Source: Sphingomonas sp. Leaf9
GTDB lineage: Bacteria; Pseudomonadota; Alphaproteobacteria; Sphingomonadales; Sphingomonadaceae
Assembly (NCBI RefSeq): GCF_001421355.1
Contig: NZ_LMKC01000006.1
Span: forward strand, 1-64,000
Reading direction: 5' to 3'
DNA: 64,000 nt
The notes beneath the pieces are model-generated. The model was not told the DNA's origin, ran no database searches, and worked only from the letters and a program-made list of their open reading frames with translations. Position numbers and translations under genes: made by a program. Below, piece by piece: positions 45,988 to 53,710 of the stretch (within the stretch, counting starts at the first letter, position 1; each line of letters opens with the position of its first letter).

Positions 45988-46286
45988 TAGCGCGCAGCGC
46001 GGCAAGCGTACGCAAAGCGCTAGCCTGCTTAACCCGCCCGGCCGACGTGCCAGCAGCCCGTTTGACGTGTTCGCGCAGGCGGACACGGCGGAGTTGTGTG
46101 ACGCAACGCCCGCCCCTTCCCCCGTACCCCCGCGCAGGCGGGGGTCCAGAGCCACGTCCGTCGTCTTGTCGTTACCCTGGACCCCCGCCTGCGCGGGGGA
46201 ACGGCAAGCTTCTGGGTACGCCGCTACGCCCGCCCCCACTTTCCTACAACGAAAAGTTCTGCGTATGTTCCGCGCGGAGGTACCCC
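45988..46286. other. 299-bp parA-parB spacer with a long inverted repeat
   Basis: No gene. The main structure is a perfect 23-bp inverted repeat at 46127-46149 and 46177-46199. The region just before parB holds its ribosome-binding site (cggagg, 6 nt before the ATG). Confidence 0.6.
46126..46199. repeat. Palindromic repeat built on CCCCCGCGCAGGCGGGGG
   Basis: Arm 1 at 46127-46149 and arm 2 at 46177-46199 are perfect reverse complements (23 bp), with a 27-bp loop. A third, single copy of the arm is at 49043-49066, so this is a dispersed repeat family, here present twice around the replication genes. Each arm is itself a partial palindrome. Confidence 0.85.
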
Positions 46287-47327
46287 ATGGCGCGTAAGCA
46301 ATCCGATTATCTGGCCGCGTTGCTCGACGATGGTCCGGCCGACACCCCCGCCCCTGCCCCGCCCGAACGCGGGCCCGAACGGCTGCGCGGCACGACGCTG
46401 TTGGGTCGCGAATCGGCGCTCGCGCGGGTGGCGTCGGGGGAAGTGCGACAGGTCACGCAGCTGCTGCTCGATCCGGCACGGGTACGGATCTGGCCGGGCA
46501 ATGCGCGCTCCTATGCCCACCTGACCGAAGCGGGGTGCCGCGAACTGATCGATTCGATCATCGCCGAGGGTGGGCAGAAGGTGCCGGCGGTGGTCCGCCG
46601 GGTCGAGGGCGATCCGGCCTATGATTATGAGGTGATCGCCGGCACGCGGCGGCACTGGTCGATTTCGTGGCTGCGCGCGCACAGCTATCCTGACATGCAG
46701 TTCGTGGCGCAGGTCGCGACGCTGGACGACGAGGCGGCATTCCGGCTCGCCGACCTGGAGAACCGCGCGCGGGCCGATGTGTCGGACCTCGAACGCGCGC
46801 GCAACTATGCAGCGGCGCTGAAGACGCATTATGGCAATCACGCGACGCGGATGGCCGAGCGGCTGAAGCTGTCGAAGGGCTGGCTGTCGAAGATGCTGCG
46901 GGTGGCGACGCTGCCCGATGCGGTGGTCGCCGCGTTCGCCTCGCCGGCCGAGGTGCAGCTGAAGGGCGGCTATGCGCTGGCGCAGGCGCTCGATGACAAG
47001 GGGCAGGCGGCGGCGATCCTGGCCGAGGCGAAGGTCGTGGCGCGCGAACAGGCGGCGGCACGGGCGAAGGGTACGGCCACCCTGCCCGCCCCCGACGTGC
47101 TGCGCCGGCTGCTCGACGCGCCGTCTCGCGGGAATACGAAGGTGCCGCCGCATGTGTGGACCTTGCAGGCGACGGGCCGGCCGGCAATGAGCGTGCAGAC
47201 GTCCAACCGGCAGGGCGTGACGCTCCGCCTCCATGCCGGATCGGGCGCAAGCGTCGATGATCTGGCCATGGGGTTGCGCATCCTGTTGACCGAACTGGAG
47301 GCGCAGGGGCGCGGGCTGCAGCGGTGA
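46287..47327 (+). CDS. parB: ParB-family partition protein
   Basis: 346 residues. N-terminal ParB/Srx-like domain: ARVRIWPGNARSYAHLTEAG, LIDSIIAEGGQKVPAVVRR, and the nucleotide-site motif VIAGTRRHWSISWLRAHS. Central HTH: ATRMAERLKLSKGWLSKMLR. The C-terminal ~100 residues should dimerise. ATG 46287 has CGGAGG upstream. It should bind the palindromes immediately downstream (47334-47581) as parS and work with ParA. Confidence 0.93.
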   Translation: MARKQSDYLAALLDDGPADTPAPAPPERGPERLRGTTLLGRESALARVASGEVRQVTQLLLDPARVRIWPGNARSYAHLTEAGCRELIDSIIAEGGQKVPAVVRRVEGDPAYDYEVIAGTRRHWSISWLRAHSYPDMQFVAQVATLDDEAAFRLADLENRARADVSDLERARNYAAALKTHYGNHATRMAERLKLSKGWLSKMLRVATLPDAVVAAFASPAEVQLKGGYALAQALDDKGQAAAILAEAKVVAREQAAARAKGTATLPAPDVLRRLLDAPSRGNTKVPPHVWTLQATGRPAMSVQTSNRQGVTLRLHAGSGASVDDLAMGLRILLTELEAQGRGLQR

Positions 47328-47333
47328 TGCACG

Positions 47334-47353
47334 AAGTTTCCCCGGGGAAACTT
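47334..47353. promoter_or_regulatory. parS-like palindrome 1
   Basis: Perfect 20-bp palindrome AAGTTTCCCCGGGGAAACTT, starting 7 nt after the parB stop. The GTTTC...GAAAC frame resembles chromosomal parS (GTTTCACGTGAAAC). Confidence 0.7.
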
Positions 47354-47459
47354 TTCGGGCGGTACGCCGTGTCGTCGGCGGGGCGTCGCACGACCGCCCT
47401 GCCCGCAGTATTTCCGCGACCTTCGCGCTCCCGCGTGAGCCTTATCGTTAGGACGAGGC

Positions 47460-47479
47460 AAGTTTCCCCAGGGAAACTT
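47460..47479. promoter_or_regulatory. parS-like palindrome 2
   Basis: Same 20-bp palindrome with one changed base at the centre (AAGTTTCCCCAGGGAAACTT), 126 bp after copy 1. Confidence 0.7.
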
Positions 47480-47560
47480 TTGGTCCACTACCTCGCGGTA
47501 GCCGGGTCGTTGCTGCCGCACATAAGCCTTGGGACTTCACCCCTCCCCGGCCCGCGCGGA

Positions 47561-47582
47561 AAAGTTTCCCCGGGGAAACTTT
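47561..47582. promoter_or_regulatory. parS-like palindrome 3
   Basis: Perfect copy extended by one base pair to 22 bp, 102 bp after copy 2. It ends 13 nt before the repA ATG, so a protein bound here could also repress repA translation or transcription. Confidence 0.7.
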
Positions 47583-47595
47583 CGGGCAAAGCCGC

Positions 47596-48777
47596 ATGAC
47601 CCGCCCCCCCCCCGACAAGAGCAGCGAACAGTTCGACCTGTTCCTCCCCTATCTCGCCGACCTGCCGCTTCGCGATCAGCGCGAGATGATGGAGCGGCCG
47701 TTCTTCAGCCTTGCCAAATCGAAACGGGTCAAGCCGATCGATTACCAGAGCCCCGACGGCAAGCTGTGGGTCCATGTGTCGGCCAATGCCGATTACGGCA
47801 TGGCGACGATTTGGGACGCCGACATCCTGATTTATTGCGCGAGCGTGCTGGCCGACATGGCCAGGCGTGGGGTCAATGACGTGCCGCGCAAGCTGCACCT
47901 GATGCCCTACGACCTGCTGCGCGCGATCGGGCGGCCGACGACGGGCCGCGCGTACGAGCTGCTGGGCCAGGCGCTCGACCGGTTGGTGGCGACGACGATC
48001 AAGACCAATATCCGTGCGGAGAACCGGCGCGAGGCGACGTTCAGCTGGCTGGATGGCTGGACGCAACTGGTTGATGAAAAGACCGAACGGTCGCGCGGCA
48101 TGACGATCGAACTGTCGAACTGGTTCTGGGAAGGGGTGATGATGACCGGCGGCGTGCTGTCGATCGACCGCGCCTATTTCGACCTGACCGGCGGGCGCGA
48201 GCGCTGGCTGTACCGCGTCGCGCGCAAACATGCCGGCGGCGCGGGCGAGGCGGGCTTTGCGATCTCGATGCCGACGCTGTTCGAGAAATCGGGCGCGGAA
48301 GGGCAATATCGACGCTTCAAGTTCGAGATCGCCAAGATCGCCGAGCGCGACGAGCTGCCGGGCTACACGCTGCTGCTGGAACAGGGCGAGGGCAAGCGCG
48401 AACCGATGGTCCGCATGCGTCGGCGCAGCGACGCGGTGCGTACCGCCAGCGTCGCGCCCTCCCCCGCCCCTGCCCCCGTGCCGGCCACCAGCCCCGCGCC
48501 GTCGCCCGCACGTACCGAGGAATTGGTCGATGCCGCCGCGATGATCCGCGCGTCGATCCGGGGCCTCGCGGCGCGCGCGCATGATGGCGAGATCAGCACC
48601 CAAACGCTGGAGATGCTGCGCGGCGAATGTCCGGGATGGGACTATCACCAACTCCACGCCGACTTTCGCGCATGGATCGACGGCGATCCGGCCCGCACCC
48701 CGGTCAACTACCAGGCGGCGTTCATCGGCTATGTCCGGCGCTTCGACGCGAAGCACCGCCACGAACTGGGGCGGTAG
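47596..48777 (+). CDS. repA: Plasmid replication initiator, RepA family (RPA superfamily)
   Basis: 393 residues. The initiator region is recognisable from SSEQFDLFLPYLADLPLRDQ to HVSANADYGMATIWDADILI, then LMPYDLLRAIGRPTTGRAYE and WLYRVARKHAGG. This is the replication initiator protein A family of Alphaproteobacterial plasmids. A Pro/Ala-rich linker (residues ~275-310) leads to a C-terminal helical domain (YQAAFIGYVRRFDAKHRHEL). It should bind the iterons downstream. Codons 3-6 contain a run of ten C (47604-47613), a slippage-prone site near the start of an essential gene. Confidence 0.92.
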   Translation: MTRPPPDKSSEQFDLFLPYLADLPLRDQREMMERPFFSLAKSKRVKPIDYQSPDGKLWVHVSANADYGMATIWDADILIYCASVLADMARRGVNDVPRKLHLMPYDLLRAIGRPTTGRAYELLGQALDRLVATTIKTNIRAENRREATFSWLDGWTQLVDEKTERSRGMTIELSNWFWEGVMMTGGVLSIDRAYFDLTGGRERWLYRVARKHAGGAGEAGFAISMPTLFEKSGAEGQYRRFKFEIAKIAERDELPGYTLLLEQGEGKREPMVRMRRRSDAVRTASVAPSPAPAPVPATSPAPSPARTEELVDAAAMIRASIRGLAARAHDGEISTQTLEMLRGECPGWDYHQLHADFRAWIDGDPARTPVNYQAAFIGYVRRFDAKHRHELGR

Positions 48778-49042
48778 CGGCGGCGGCTTGCGTCGAAGCG
48801 CGGCCCCCTGCCCCCGACGGGTGGCGGGACCGCGCGACGGCCGGGCGTTGCGGCCGTCCGGTGACGGCTTCCCCGCATTGGCCCCAAGGGCTTGCCGACA
48901 GGGATCCGAAGCGCCTCACCTCCCCGCAAGGAAGCAAAGGCTGGAATCTGCCAGCTCCCGGCAACAAAGGAGCCGGTTGAGGCCACCTGCGTCGGCTCGA
49001 CGATGCTGGTCGAACCGACTAGCCATAATCTCGGAGACACGT

Positions 49043-49066
49043 ACCCCCGCGCAGGCGGGGGTCCAG
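49043..49066. repeat. Single copy of the CCCCCGCGCAGGCGGGGG repeat
   Basis: Identical over 24 bp to the arm at 46126-46149, including the following GTCCAG, and continuing with AGCC in both copies. Confidence 0.85.
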
Positions 49067-49264
49067 AGCCGCAAACGACGCCCTTCCCTTCCCTTGGCCC
49101 CCCTGCGCGCGAAGGTACGGCCTGCGTGCTGATTGGACACAGGGTTACCGGCAAGACAGGCGTCGCGCCCCCCTGAAAGCGCGGAAAGTGGTTCTCTTGC
49201 ACGGACGCGGATCGACGCAACAAGAAGTGGGATTGCATCCGCCAACCGGCCGATTACCCGAAAA

Positions 49265-49281
49265 GCGTTCCCGAAGTGTCG
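49265..49281 (-). repeat. Inverted iteron copy
   Basis: Read on the minus strand it is CGACACTTCGGGAACGC, which matches 16 of 17 bases of the first iteron of the array at 49414. Confidence 0.65.
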
Positions 49282-49413
49282 GCTGTGGTGACCCACCCGA
49301 ACCGCATCCGTGCCATTATCGGACAGCGGTCGCCAGGTTTGAACGAGTTCGTCGCCTGCCCGGTGCGAATTGATTCAAACACACCGTTGGTTTCGCCCGA
49401 CTGCGGCAGGCAT

Positions 49414-49520
49414 CGACACTCCGGGAACGCGGTTCGACCTTTCGGGAACGGTTGCCCGACACATCAGGAACGGGACCGTCGATCCTTCGGGAACGAAATG
49501 CCGATCCTTCGGGAACGGGT
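49414..49520 (+). repeat. Iteron array, putative oriV
   Basis: Five direct copies of a unit close to CGACmCTTCGGGAACGsG. The GGAACG cores begin at 49424, 49445, 49467, 49490 and 49512, so spacing is 21, 22, 23 and 22 bp, two helical turns each. Copies 4 and 5 share GATCCTTCGGGAACG exactly; copy 3 has AGGAACG. The array is 640 bp downstream of repA, as expected for an origin recognised by an iteron-binding initiator. Confidence 0.75.
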
Positions 49521-49764
49521 GCCGCGCCGCGAATCGCAGGAACCTGCGGGGTTGAGCAGCGTCCACCGCCCCTTAACCCGCTAACCTTCTAAGAAACCGT
49601 CTAACCAGCGGGATGGGTTTGATTCTTTTGGTGGAAGAAGGGCAGGGACACCCGGCTGCACCGGAACTGCACAACCTCTGCGCGAAACCTCCCGCAGCGG
49701 CGGACCACCCGTCGACCGCCCCCTTCTATCCCCGTGGCTCCTGTCGTCAAAAGGGAGCCGCACG

Positions 49765-51216
49765 ATGCGCTTCAGTTTCCTGTCGAAGATCGCCGCCACG
49801 GTCGCGGTCGTCCTGTTGTTCCACTGGCTGTTCCCCGATGGGTTCGAGGGCGCGCGGGTCGGTGCGCTGGCCGCCGCGTGGCTGACGCTGCTGGTGATGG
49901 CCCGGCGCGATATCCGGCATAGCCGCGCGGCGTGGGGGGCGGTCGGCGCGGCGCTGCTGTTCGCCGCCATGTTGTTTGACGATCCGGGGCCGCTGGCATG
50001 GGGGCTGTTTTGGGCTGCGCTGTCGGTCGCCGCGTTGTTGCCAAAGGTGCGGGCGTTCGACGATGCGTGGCGTTGGGCCGTGCGGCTGCTGTTCCACGGG
50101 CTGAGCACGCCGTTCGCATTGCCGTTTGACCTCAAGCGGATGGGGGCCGTGCGGGGCAGGGGCGTGTCGCCGGTGCGTGTCGCCGCCGTGCTGGCGCTGC
50201 CGATCCTCGGCAGCGTCCTGTTCCTGACGCTCTTCGCTAGTGCCAACCCCTTGATTGAAAACGCCTTTAGCACAGTCCAACTGCCCGAAGCATGGCAGCT
50301 GACGCTATGGGCGGTGGTCGCCCTGGCGGCATGGCCGGCGTTTCGCCCGCGCGGGGCGGTCTTGCGGATCGCGGCATGGCTGCCCGAGCCCGAGCCGCGG
50401 ATTCCGGGCACGTCGCTGCCTTCCGTCATGCTGGCGCTGGTCGTATTCAACCTGATCTTTGCCGTGCAGAACGCACTCGACGTCGCCTTCCTGTGGAGCG
50501 GGGCGGGGCTGCCCGATGGCATGAGCGCGGCGGAATATGCCCATCGCGGCGCCTATCCGCTGATCGTCACCGCCTGTACCGCCGGCGTGCTGGCGCTGGC
50601 AATGCTGCGGCCGGGCAGTGCCAGTGCCGGCAACCGCTGGGCGCGGCGGCTCGTGACGCTGTGGGTCGCGCAGAACCTAGTGCTGGTCGCCTCCAGCGCG
50701 CTGCGCACGATCGACTATATCGACGAATCGATGCTGACCGCGTGGCGGATCGCGGCGCTGTTGTGGATGGCGCTGGTCGCGCTGGGGCTGGTGCTGATCG
50801 GATGGCGGATTCTGGGGGCCAAGAGCGCGCGGTGGCTGGTCAATGCCAATGCGCTGGCGGCGGGACTGGTGCTGAGCGTCTGCGGCGTCGTCGATCTGGG
50901 CGCGGTGGCGGCGGCCTATAATGTGCGGACCAAGCAGCCCGAGGCGATCGACCTCGAATATCTGCTCTCCGTAGGCGATGGCGCGCTGCTGCCGATCCTG
51001 GCGTTGGAGCGGCGGCCGATGTCCGCGGCGACGCGCGAGGCGGTGCGAAGCGTGCGCGAAGAGCTGTTCACGAATCTCGCCTGTCGGCAGGCGCACTGGG
51101 GTAGCTGGACGCCGCGCGGGGCACGTCGTCTGGACGCGGCGCTGACCTTGCTAGGTGCGCCGGCCAGGTTGCCCGGTCGCTGTGGTGCCAGCCTTCCGAA
51201 CCGGGTGCAGCCTTGA
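49765..51216 (+). CDS. DUF4173/DUF4153-type polytopic membrane protein
   Basis: 483 residues with roughly ten membrane segments. The DUF4173 core is visible as LPSVMLALVVFNLIFAVQNA, FLWSGAGLPDGMSAAEYAHR and GAYPLIVTACTAGVLALAML, then LRTIDYIDESMLTAWRIAAL. The C-terminal ~100 residues are cytosolic or periplasmic (VDLGAVAAAYNVRTKQPEAI). No established function. The stop overlaps a possible TTG start of the response regulator gene, so it is probably cotranscribed with the two-component pair and may be part of the sensing unit. Confidence 0.85.
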   Translation: MRFSFLSKIAATVAVVLLFHWLFPDGFEGARVGALAAAWLTLLVMARRDIRHSRAAWGAVGAALLFAAMLFDDPGPLAWGLFWAALSVAALLPKVRAFDDAWRWAVRLLFHGLSTPFALPFDLKRMGAVRGRGVSPVRVAAVLALPILGSVLFLTLFASANPLIENAFSTVQLPEAWQLTLWAVVALAAWPAFRPRGAVLRIAAWLPEPEPRIPGTSLPSVMLALVVFNLIFAVQNALDVAFLWSGAGLPDGMSAAEYAHRGAYPLIVTACTAGVLALAMLRPGSASAGNRWARRLVTLWVAQNLVLVASSALRTIDYIDESMLTAWRIAALLWMALVALGLVLIGWRILGAKSARWLVNANALAAGLVLSVCGVVDLGAVAAAYNVRTKQPEAIDLEYLLSVGDGALLPILALERRPMSAATREAVRSVREELFTNLACRQAHWGSWTPRGARRLDAALTLLGAPARLPGRCGASLPNRVQP

Positions 51217-51248
51217 CCTGCGCCCCGCTGGCGCTGATCCAGTGTCCC

Positions 51249-51947
51249 ATGCCGCGCACGATCCTGATCGCCGATGACGACCCGCATATCCGCCAGCTGC
51301 TGGCGTTCGCGTTTGCCAAGGCGGGGCTGTCCACGATCGAGGCGGGCGATGGTGAGGCGGCGCTGGCCATTGCGGCTGCGCAGGCGCCCGACCTGATCGT
51401 CCTCGACATCAACATGCCGCGCATGGACGGGATCGAGGTGTGCCGCCGTCTGCGCGCGAGCAGCGACGTGCCGATCCTGTTCCTGTCGAGCCGCGACGAC
51501 GAGATCGACCGTGTGCTGGGGATCGAGCTTGGCGCCGACGATTATGTGGTGAAGCCGTTCTCCCCGCGCGAGGTCGTGGCGCGGGTGATGGCGATCCTGC
51601 GCCGCGTCGGCACGCGCCCGCCGGCGGTGGAGAGCGCCGCCGCGCCGCTGGTCCATGGCCGGCTGCGCCTCGACCCCGATGGCTGGCAGGCGAGCTGGGG
51701 CGATGCGCCGGTTGCGCTGACCGTCACCGAATTCGGCATCTTGCGCACGCTGGCGACGATGCCGTCGAAGGTGTTCAGCCGCGATGCGATCATCGACCGG
51801 CTGCACGGGCCGGGCTTTGCGATCACCGACCGCACGATCGACAGCCATGTCCGCAACCTGCGCGCCAAATTTGCCGAGCTGGGCGCGAACGACGTGGTGG
51901 AGACGCGCGCCGGCGTCGGTTATCGCCTGGGGCAATGCGGCGCGTGA
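51249..51947 (+). CDS. OmpR-family response regulator
   Basis: 232 residues from ATG 51249. Receiver: IADDDPHIRQLLAFAFAKAG, phospho-acceptor Asp in LIVLDINMPRMDGIE, FLSSRDDEIDRV and Lys in VVKPFSPRE. Winged-helix output: LTVTEFGILRTLATMPSKVF and TDRTIDSHVRNLRAKFAELG, ending in GVGYRLG. A TTG at 51213 overlaps the DUF4173 stop (TTGA) and would add twelve residues; I prefer the ATG because the conserved sequence starts there. Partner of the next gene. Confidence 0.92.
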   Translation: MPRTILIADDDPHIRQLLAFAFAKAGLSTIEAGDGEAALAIAAAQAPDLIVLDINMPRMDGIEVCRRLRASSDVPILFLSSRDDEIDRVLGIELGADDYVVKPFSPREVVARVMAILRRVGTRPPAVESAAAPLVHGRLRLDPDGWQASWGDAPVALTVTEFGILRTLATMPSKVFSRDAIIDRLHGPGFAITDRTIDSHVRNLRAKFAELGANDVVETRAGVGYRLGQCGA

Positions 51948-53479
51948 TCGCTGCCGTGAAGGCGGTGGTCCGGCGGCACTGGCCCCGGCTGCGGCTGCGC
52001 ACGATCCTGCTCGCGACGTTCGTGTTCGTGGCCGCACTGCCGGGGTTCGGTGCGCTGTTCCTGCGCGTGTACGAAAACAGCCTGCTGCGCCAGACCGAGA
52101 CCGAGCTGGTGGCGCAGGGCGCGGTGCTGGCGGCGGTGGCGGCGCGCGACTGGCCGGGCGGGGAGGGGGCGGGGATCGTCCGGTCGGGCTATGGCTCCGC
52201 GCTCGACCTGCGGCTGTCGCGCATCCTGCCCGAACGGCCGGCGGCGGTGGCGATGCCGGGCGCGGACCCGCAGGCGCAGCGCTGGGCCGAGCGGCTGTCG
52301 CCGGTGCTGGCGATGACGGCGGCGACGACGCTGGCATCGATCCAGCTGCTCGATCCAGAGGGGCGCATCCTGGCGCGCGGGGCGGCGGGCAGCGGCTATG
52401 CCGATCTGGCGGAGGTGCGCGCGGCGCGGGCCGGACAGGCGGTGACGACCCTGCGCCGCAACGCCGCCTATCGCCCCGACTATCCGTTCGAATGGCTCAG
52501 CCGCGCGTCGAACCTGCGCATCCATCATGCGCGCCCGGTGATCGTCGGCGGGCGGGTAGTCGGCGTGCTGCTGCTGGCGCGGTCGCCGCGCAGCCTGTTC
52601 GTGGGACTGTACGAGGATCGCGGCAAGATCGCGTTCGGCATCGTCGCGATCTTTGCGACGCTGGTGGGCCTGAGCGGGCTGTTGTCGCGCGGGATCGTGC
52701 GCCCGGTCGAGGCGCTGCGCGATGCCACGCGCGCGGTGGCCGGCGGTGGCGGTCATGTGCCCGACCCGCCCGCCACCGCTGCGATCGAGATCCAGGCGCT
52801 GTACCGCGATTTCGGCACGATGGCGCAGGCGATCGCCCACCGGTCGCGCTACCTGCGCGACTTCGCCCATGCGGTCAGCCATGAATTCAAGACGCCGCTG
52901 GCCGGCATCCGCGGCGCGGTCGAGCTGTTGCAGGACCATGGCGACATGGGGCCGGACGACCGTGCGCGCTTCCTCGCGAACATCGCCGCCGATGCCGACC
53001 GGCTGAACCTGCTGGTCAGCCGGCTGCTGGAGCTGGCCCGCGCCGACATGGCCACGCGCGAGGCGGGGGCGGCGACCGACCTGGACGACGTGCTGGCGCA
53101 GGCGGCGGATGCCAGCGTGCTGGCGGTCGCGCTGCCGCCCCAACTGCTGCCCGCCGTTGCGGTGCCGCGCGGGGTGGTGGAGACGGCGCTGTCGACGATG
53201 ATCGACAACAGCCGACAGGCAGGCGCGACGCACATCGCGATCACGGCGGCGGTGGCGGACGGTTCGGTCGTGCTGACGCTGGCCGATAACGGCCCCGGCA
53301 TCGCCGCCGGCGATCGGGAGCGGGTGTTCGAGCCGTTCTTCACCACCCGCCGCGCCGCGGGCGGCACCGGGCTGGGGCTGTCGATCCTGCGCTCGCTGGT
53401 CGAGGCGCATCGCGGCAGCGTCGCGCTGGTGCCGGGGGAGGGGGCGGTGTTCCGGTTGGTGTTGCCGGTGGCGGGGTAG
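51935..53479 (+). CDS. Membrane sensor histidine kinase
   Basis: 514 residues. Membrane segment 1 (TILLATFVFVAALPGFGALF), a ~240-residue periplasmic sensor, membrane segment 2 (IAFGIVAIFATLVGLSGLL), HAMP-like RGIVRPVEALRDATRAVAG, phosphoacceptor FAHAVSHEFKTPLAGIRGAV, then N-box DNSRQAG, G1 DNGPGIAAGD and G2 GGTGLGLSIL. The start at ATG 51935 overlaps the regulator by 13 nt; GTG 51944 would overlap by four. With the DUF4173 protein and regulator it forms a three-gene signalling operon. Confidence 0.9.
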   Translation: MRRVIAAVKAVVRRHWPRLRLRTILLATFVFVAALPGFGALFLRVYENSLLRQTETELVAQGAVLAAVAARDWPGGEGAGIVRSGYGSALDLRLSRILPERPAAVAMPGADPQAQRWAERLSPVLAMTAATTLASIQLLDPEGRILARGAAGSGYADLAEVRAARAGQAVTTLRRNAAYRPDYPFEWLSRASNLRIHHARPVIVGGRVVGVLLLARSPRSLFVGLYEDRGKIAFGIVAIFATLVGLSGLLSRGIVRPVEALRDATRAVAGGGGHVPDPPATAAIEIQALYRDFGTMAQAIAHRSRYLRDFAHAVSHEFKTPLAGIRGAVELLQDHGDMGPDDRARFLANIAADADRLNLLVSRLLELARADMATREAGAATDLDDVLAQAADASVLAVALPPQLLPAVAVPRGVVETALSTMIDNSRQAGATHIAITAAVADGSVVLTLADNGPGIAAGDRERVFEPFFTTRRAAGGTGLGLSILRSLVEAHRGSVALVPGEGAVFRLVLPVAG

Positions 53480-53508
53480 GGGGCGCGGTTCCATGCTTTG
53501 GCCCCTAT

Positions 53509-53624
53509 CCGTTCGTGCTGAGTAGGGGCTGAGCGAAGTCGAAGACCCGTATCGAAGCACCTTGCCACGAGCGGTCCTTCGATACGCCCCTTCGACAAGC
53601 TCAGTGGCTACTCAGGACGAACGG
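53509..53624. repeat. REP-like palindromic repeat, copy 2 (reverse orientation)
   Basis: Begins CCGTTCGTGCTGAGTAGG and ends GGCTACTCAGGACGAACGG; read on the other strand it matches copy 1 (38922-39033) over nearly its whole length. It fills the space between the histidine kinase and the hipB-like gene. The main difference is GAGCGAAGTCGAAGAC, which replaces the GAGCTTGTCGAAGAC-type arm. Confidence 0.85.
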
Positions 53625-53654
53625 ATGGGGATAGACCTTAAGAGAGCGCTTCCC

Positions 53655-53709
53655 TGTCCATATAAGGACATAAACTTGCCTATAGGCCTGAAATAGGCCA
53701 TATAAGGCC
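53655..53709. promoter_or_regulatory. Cluster of CC-(A/T)-GG boxes, putative HipB operators
   Basis: Two identical CCATATAAGG boxes (53658-53667 and 53698-53707), 40 bp apart, flank CCTATAGG (53679-53686) and CCTGAAATAGG (53687-53697). Larger inverted repeats are TGTCC-N6-GGACA (53655-53670) and GGCCT-N5-AGGCC (53685-53699). The cluster ends 3 nt before the hipB-like ATG and is AT-rich, so it likely contains promoter and autoregulatory operators. Confidence 0.6.
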
Positions 53710-53710
53710 G

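Larger units (their letters stand above)
48778..49764. other. 987-bp non-coding region with the putative replication origin
   Basis: Frames here are short and compositionally like translated repeats, so I call no gene. It holds one copy of the CCCCCGCGCAGG repeat (49043-49066), an inverted iteron copy (49265-49281), the iteron array (49414-49520) and a less GC-rich stretch (about 49585-49640) that could be the unwinding element. Confidence 0.6.

Noticed and set aside
48892..49176. A 94-codon plus-strand frame in the origin region
   Set aside because: It runs through a dispersed repeat, and its translation is that of the repeat; no ribosome-binding site.
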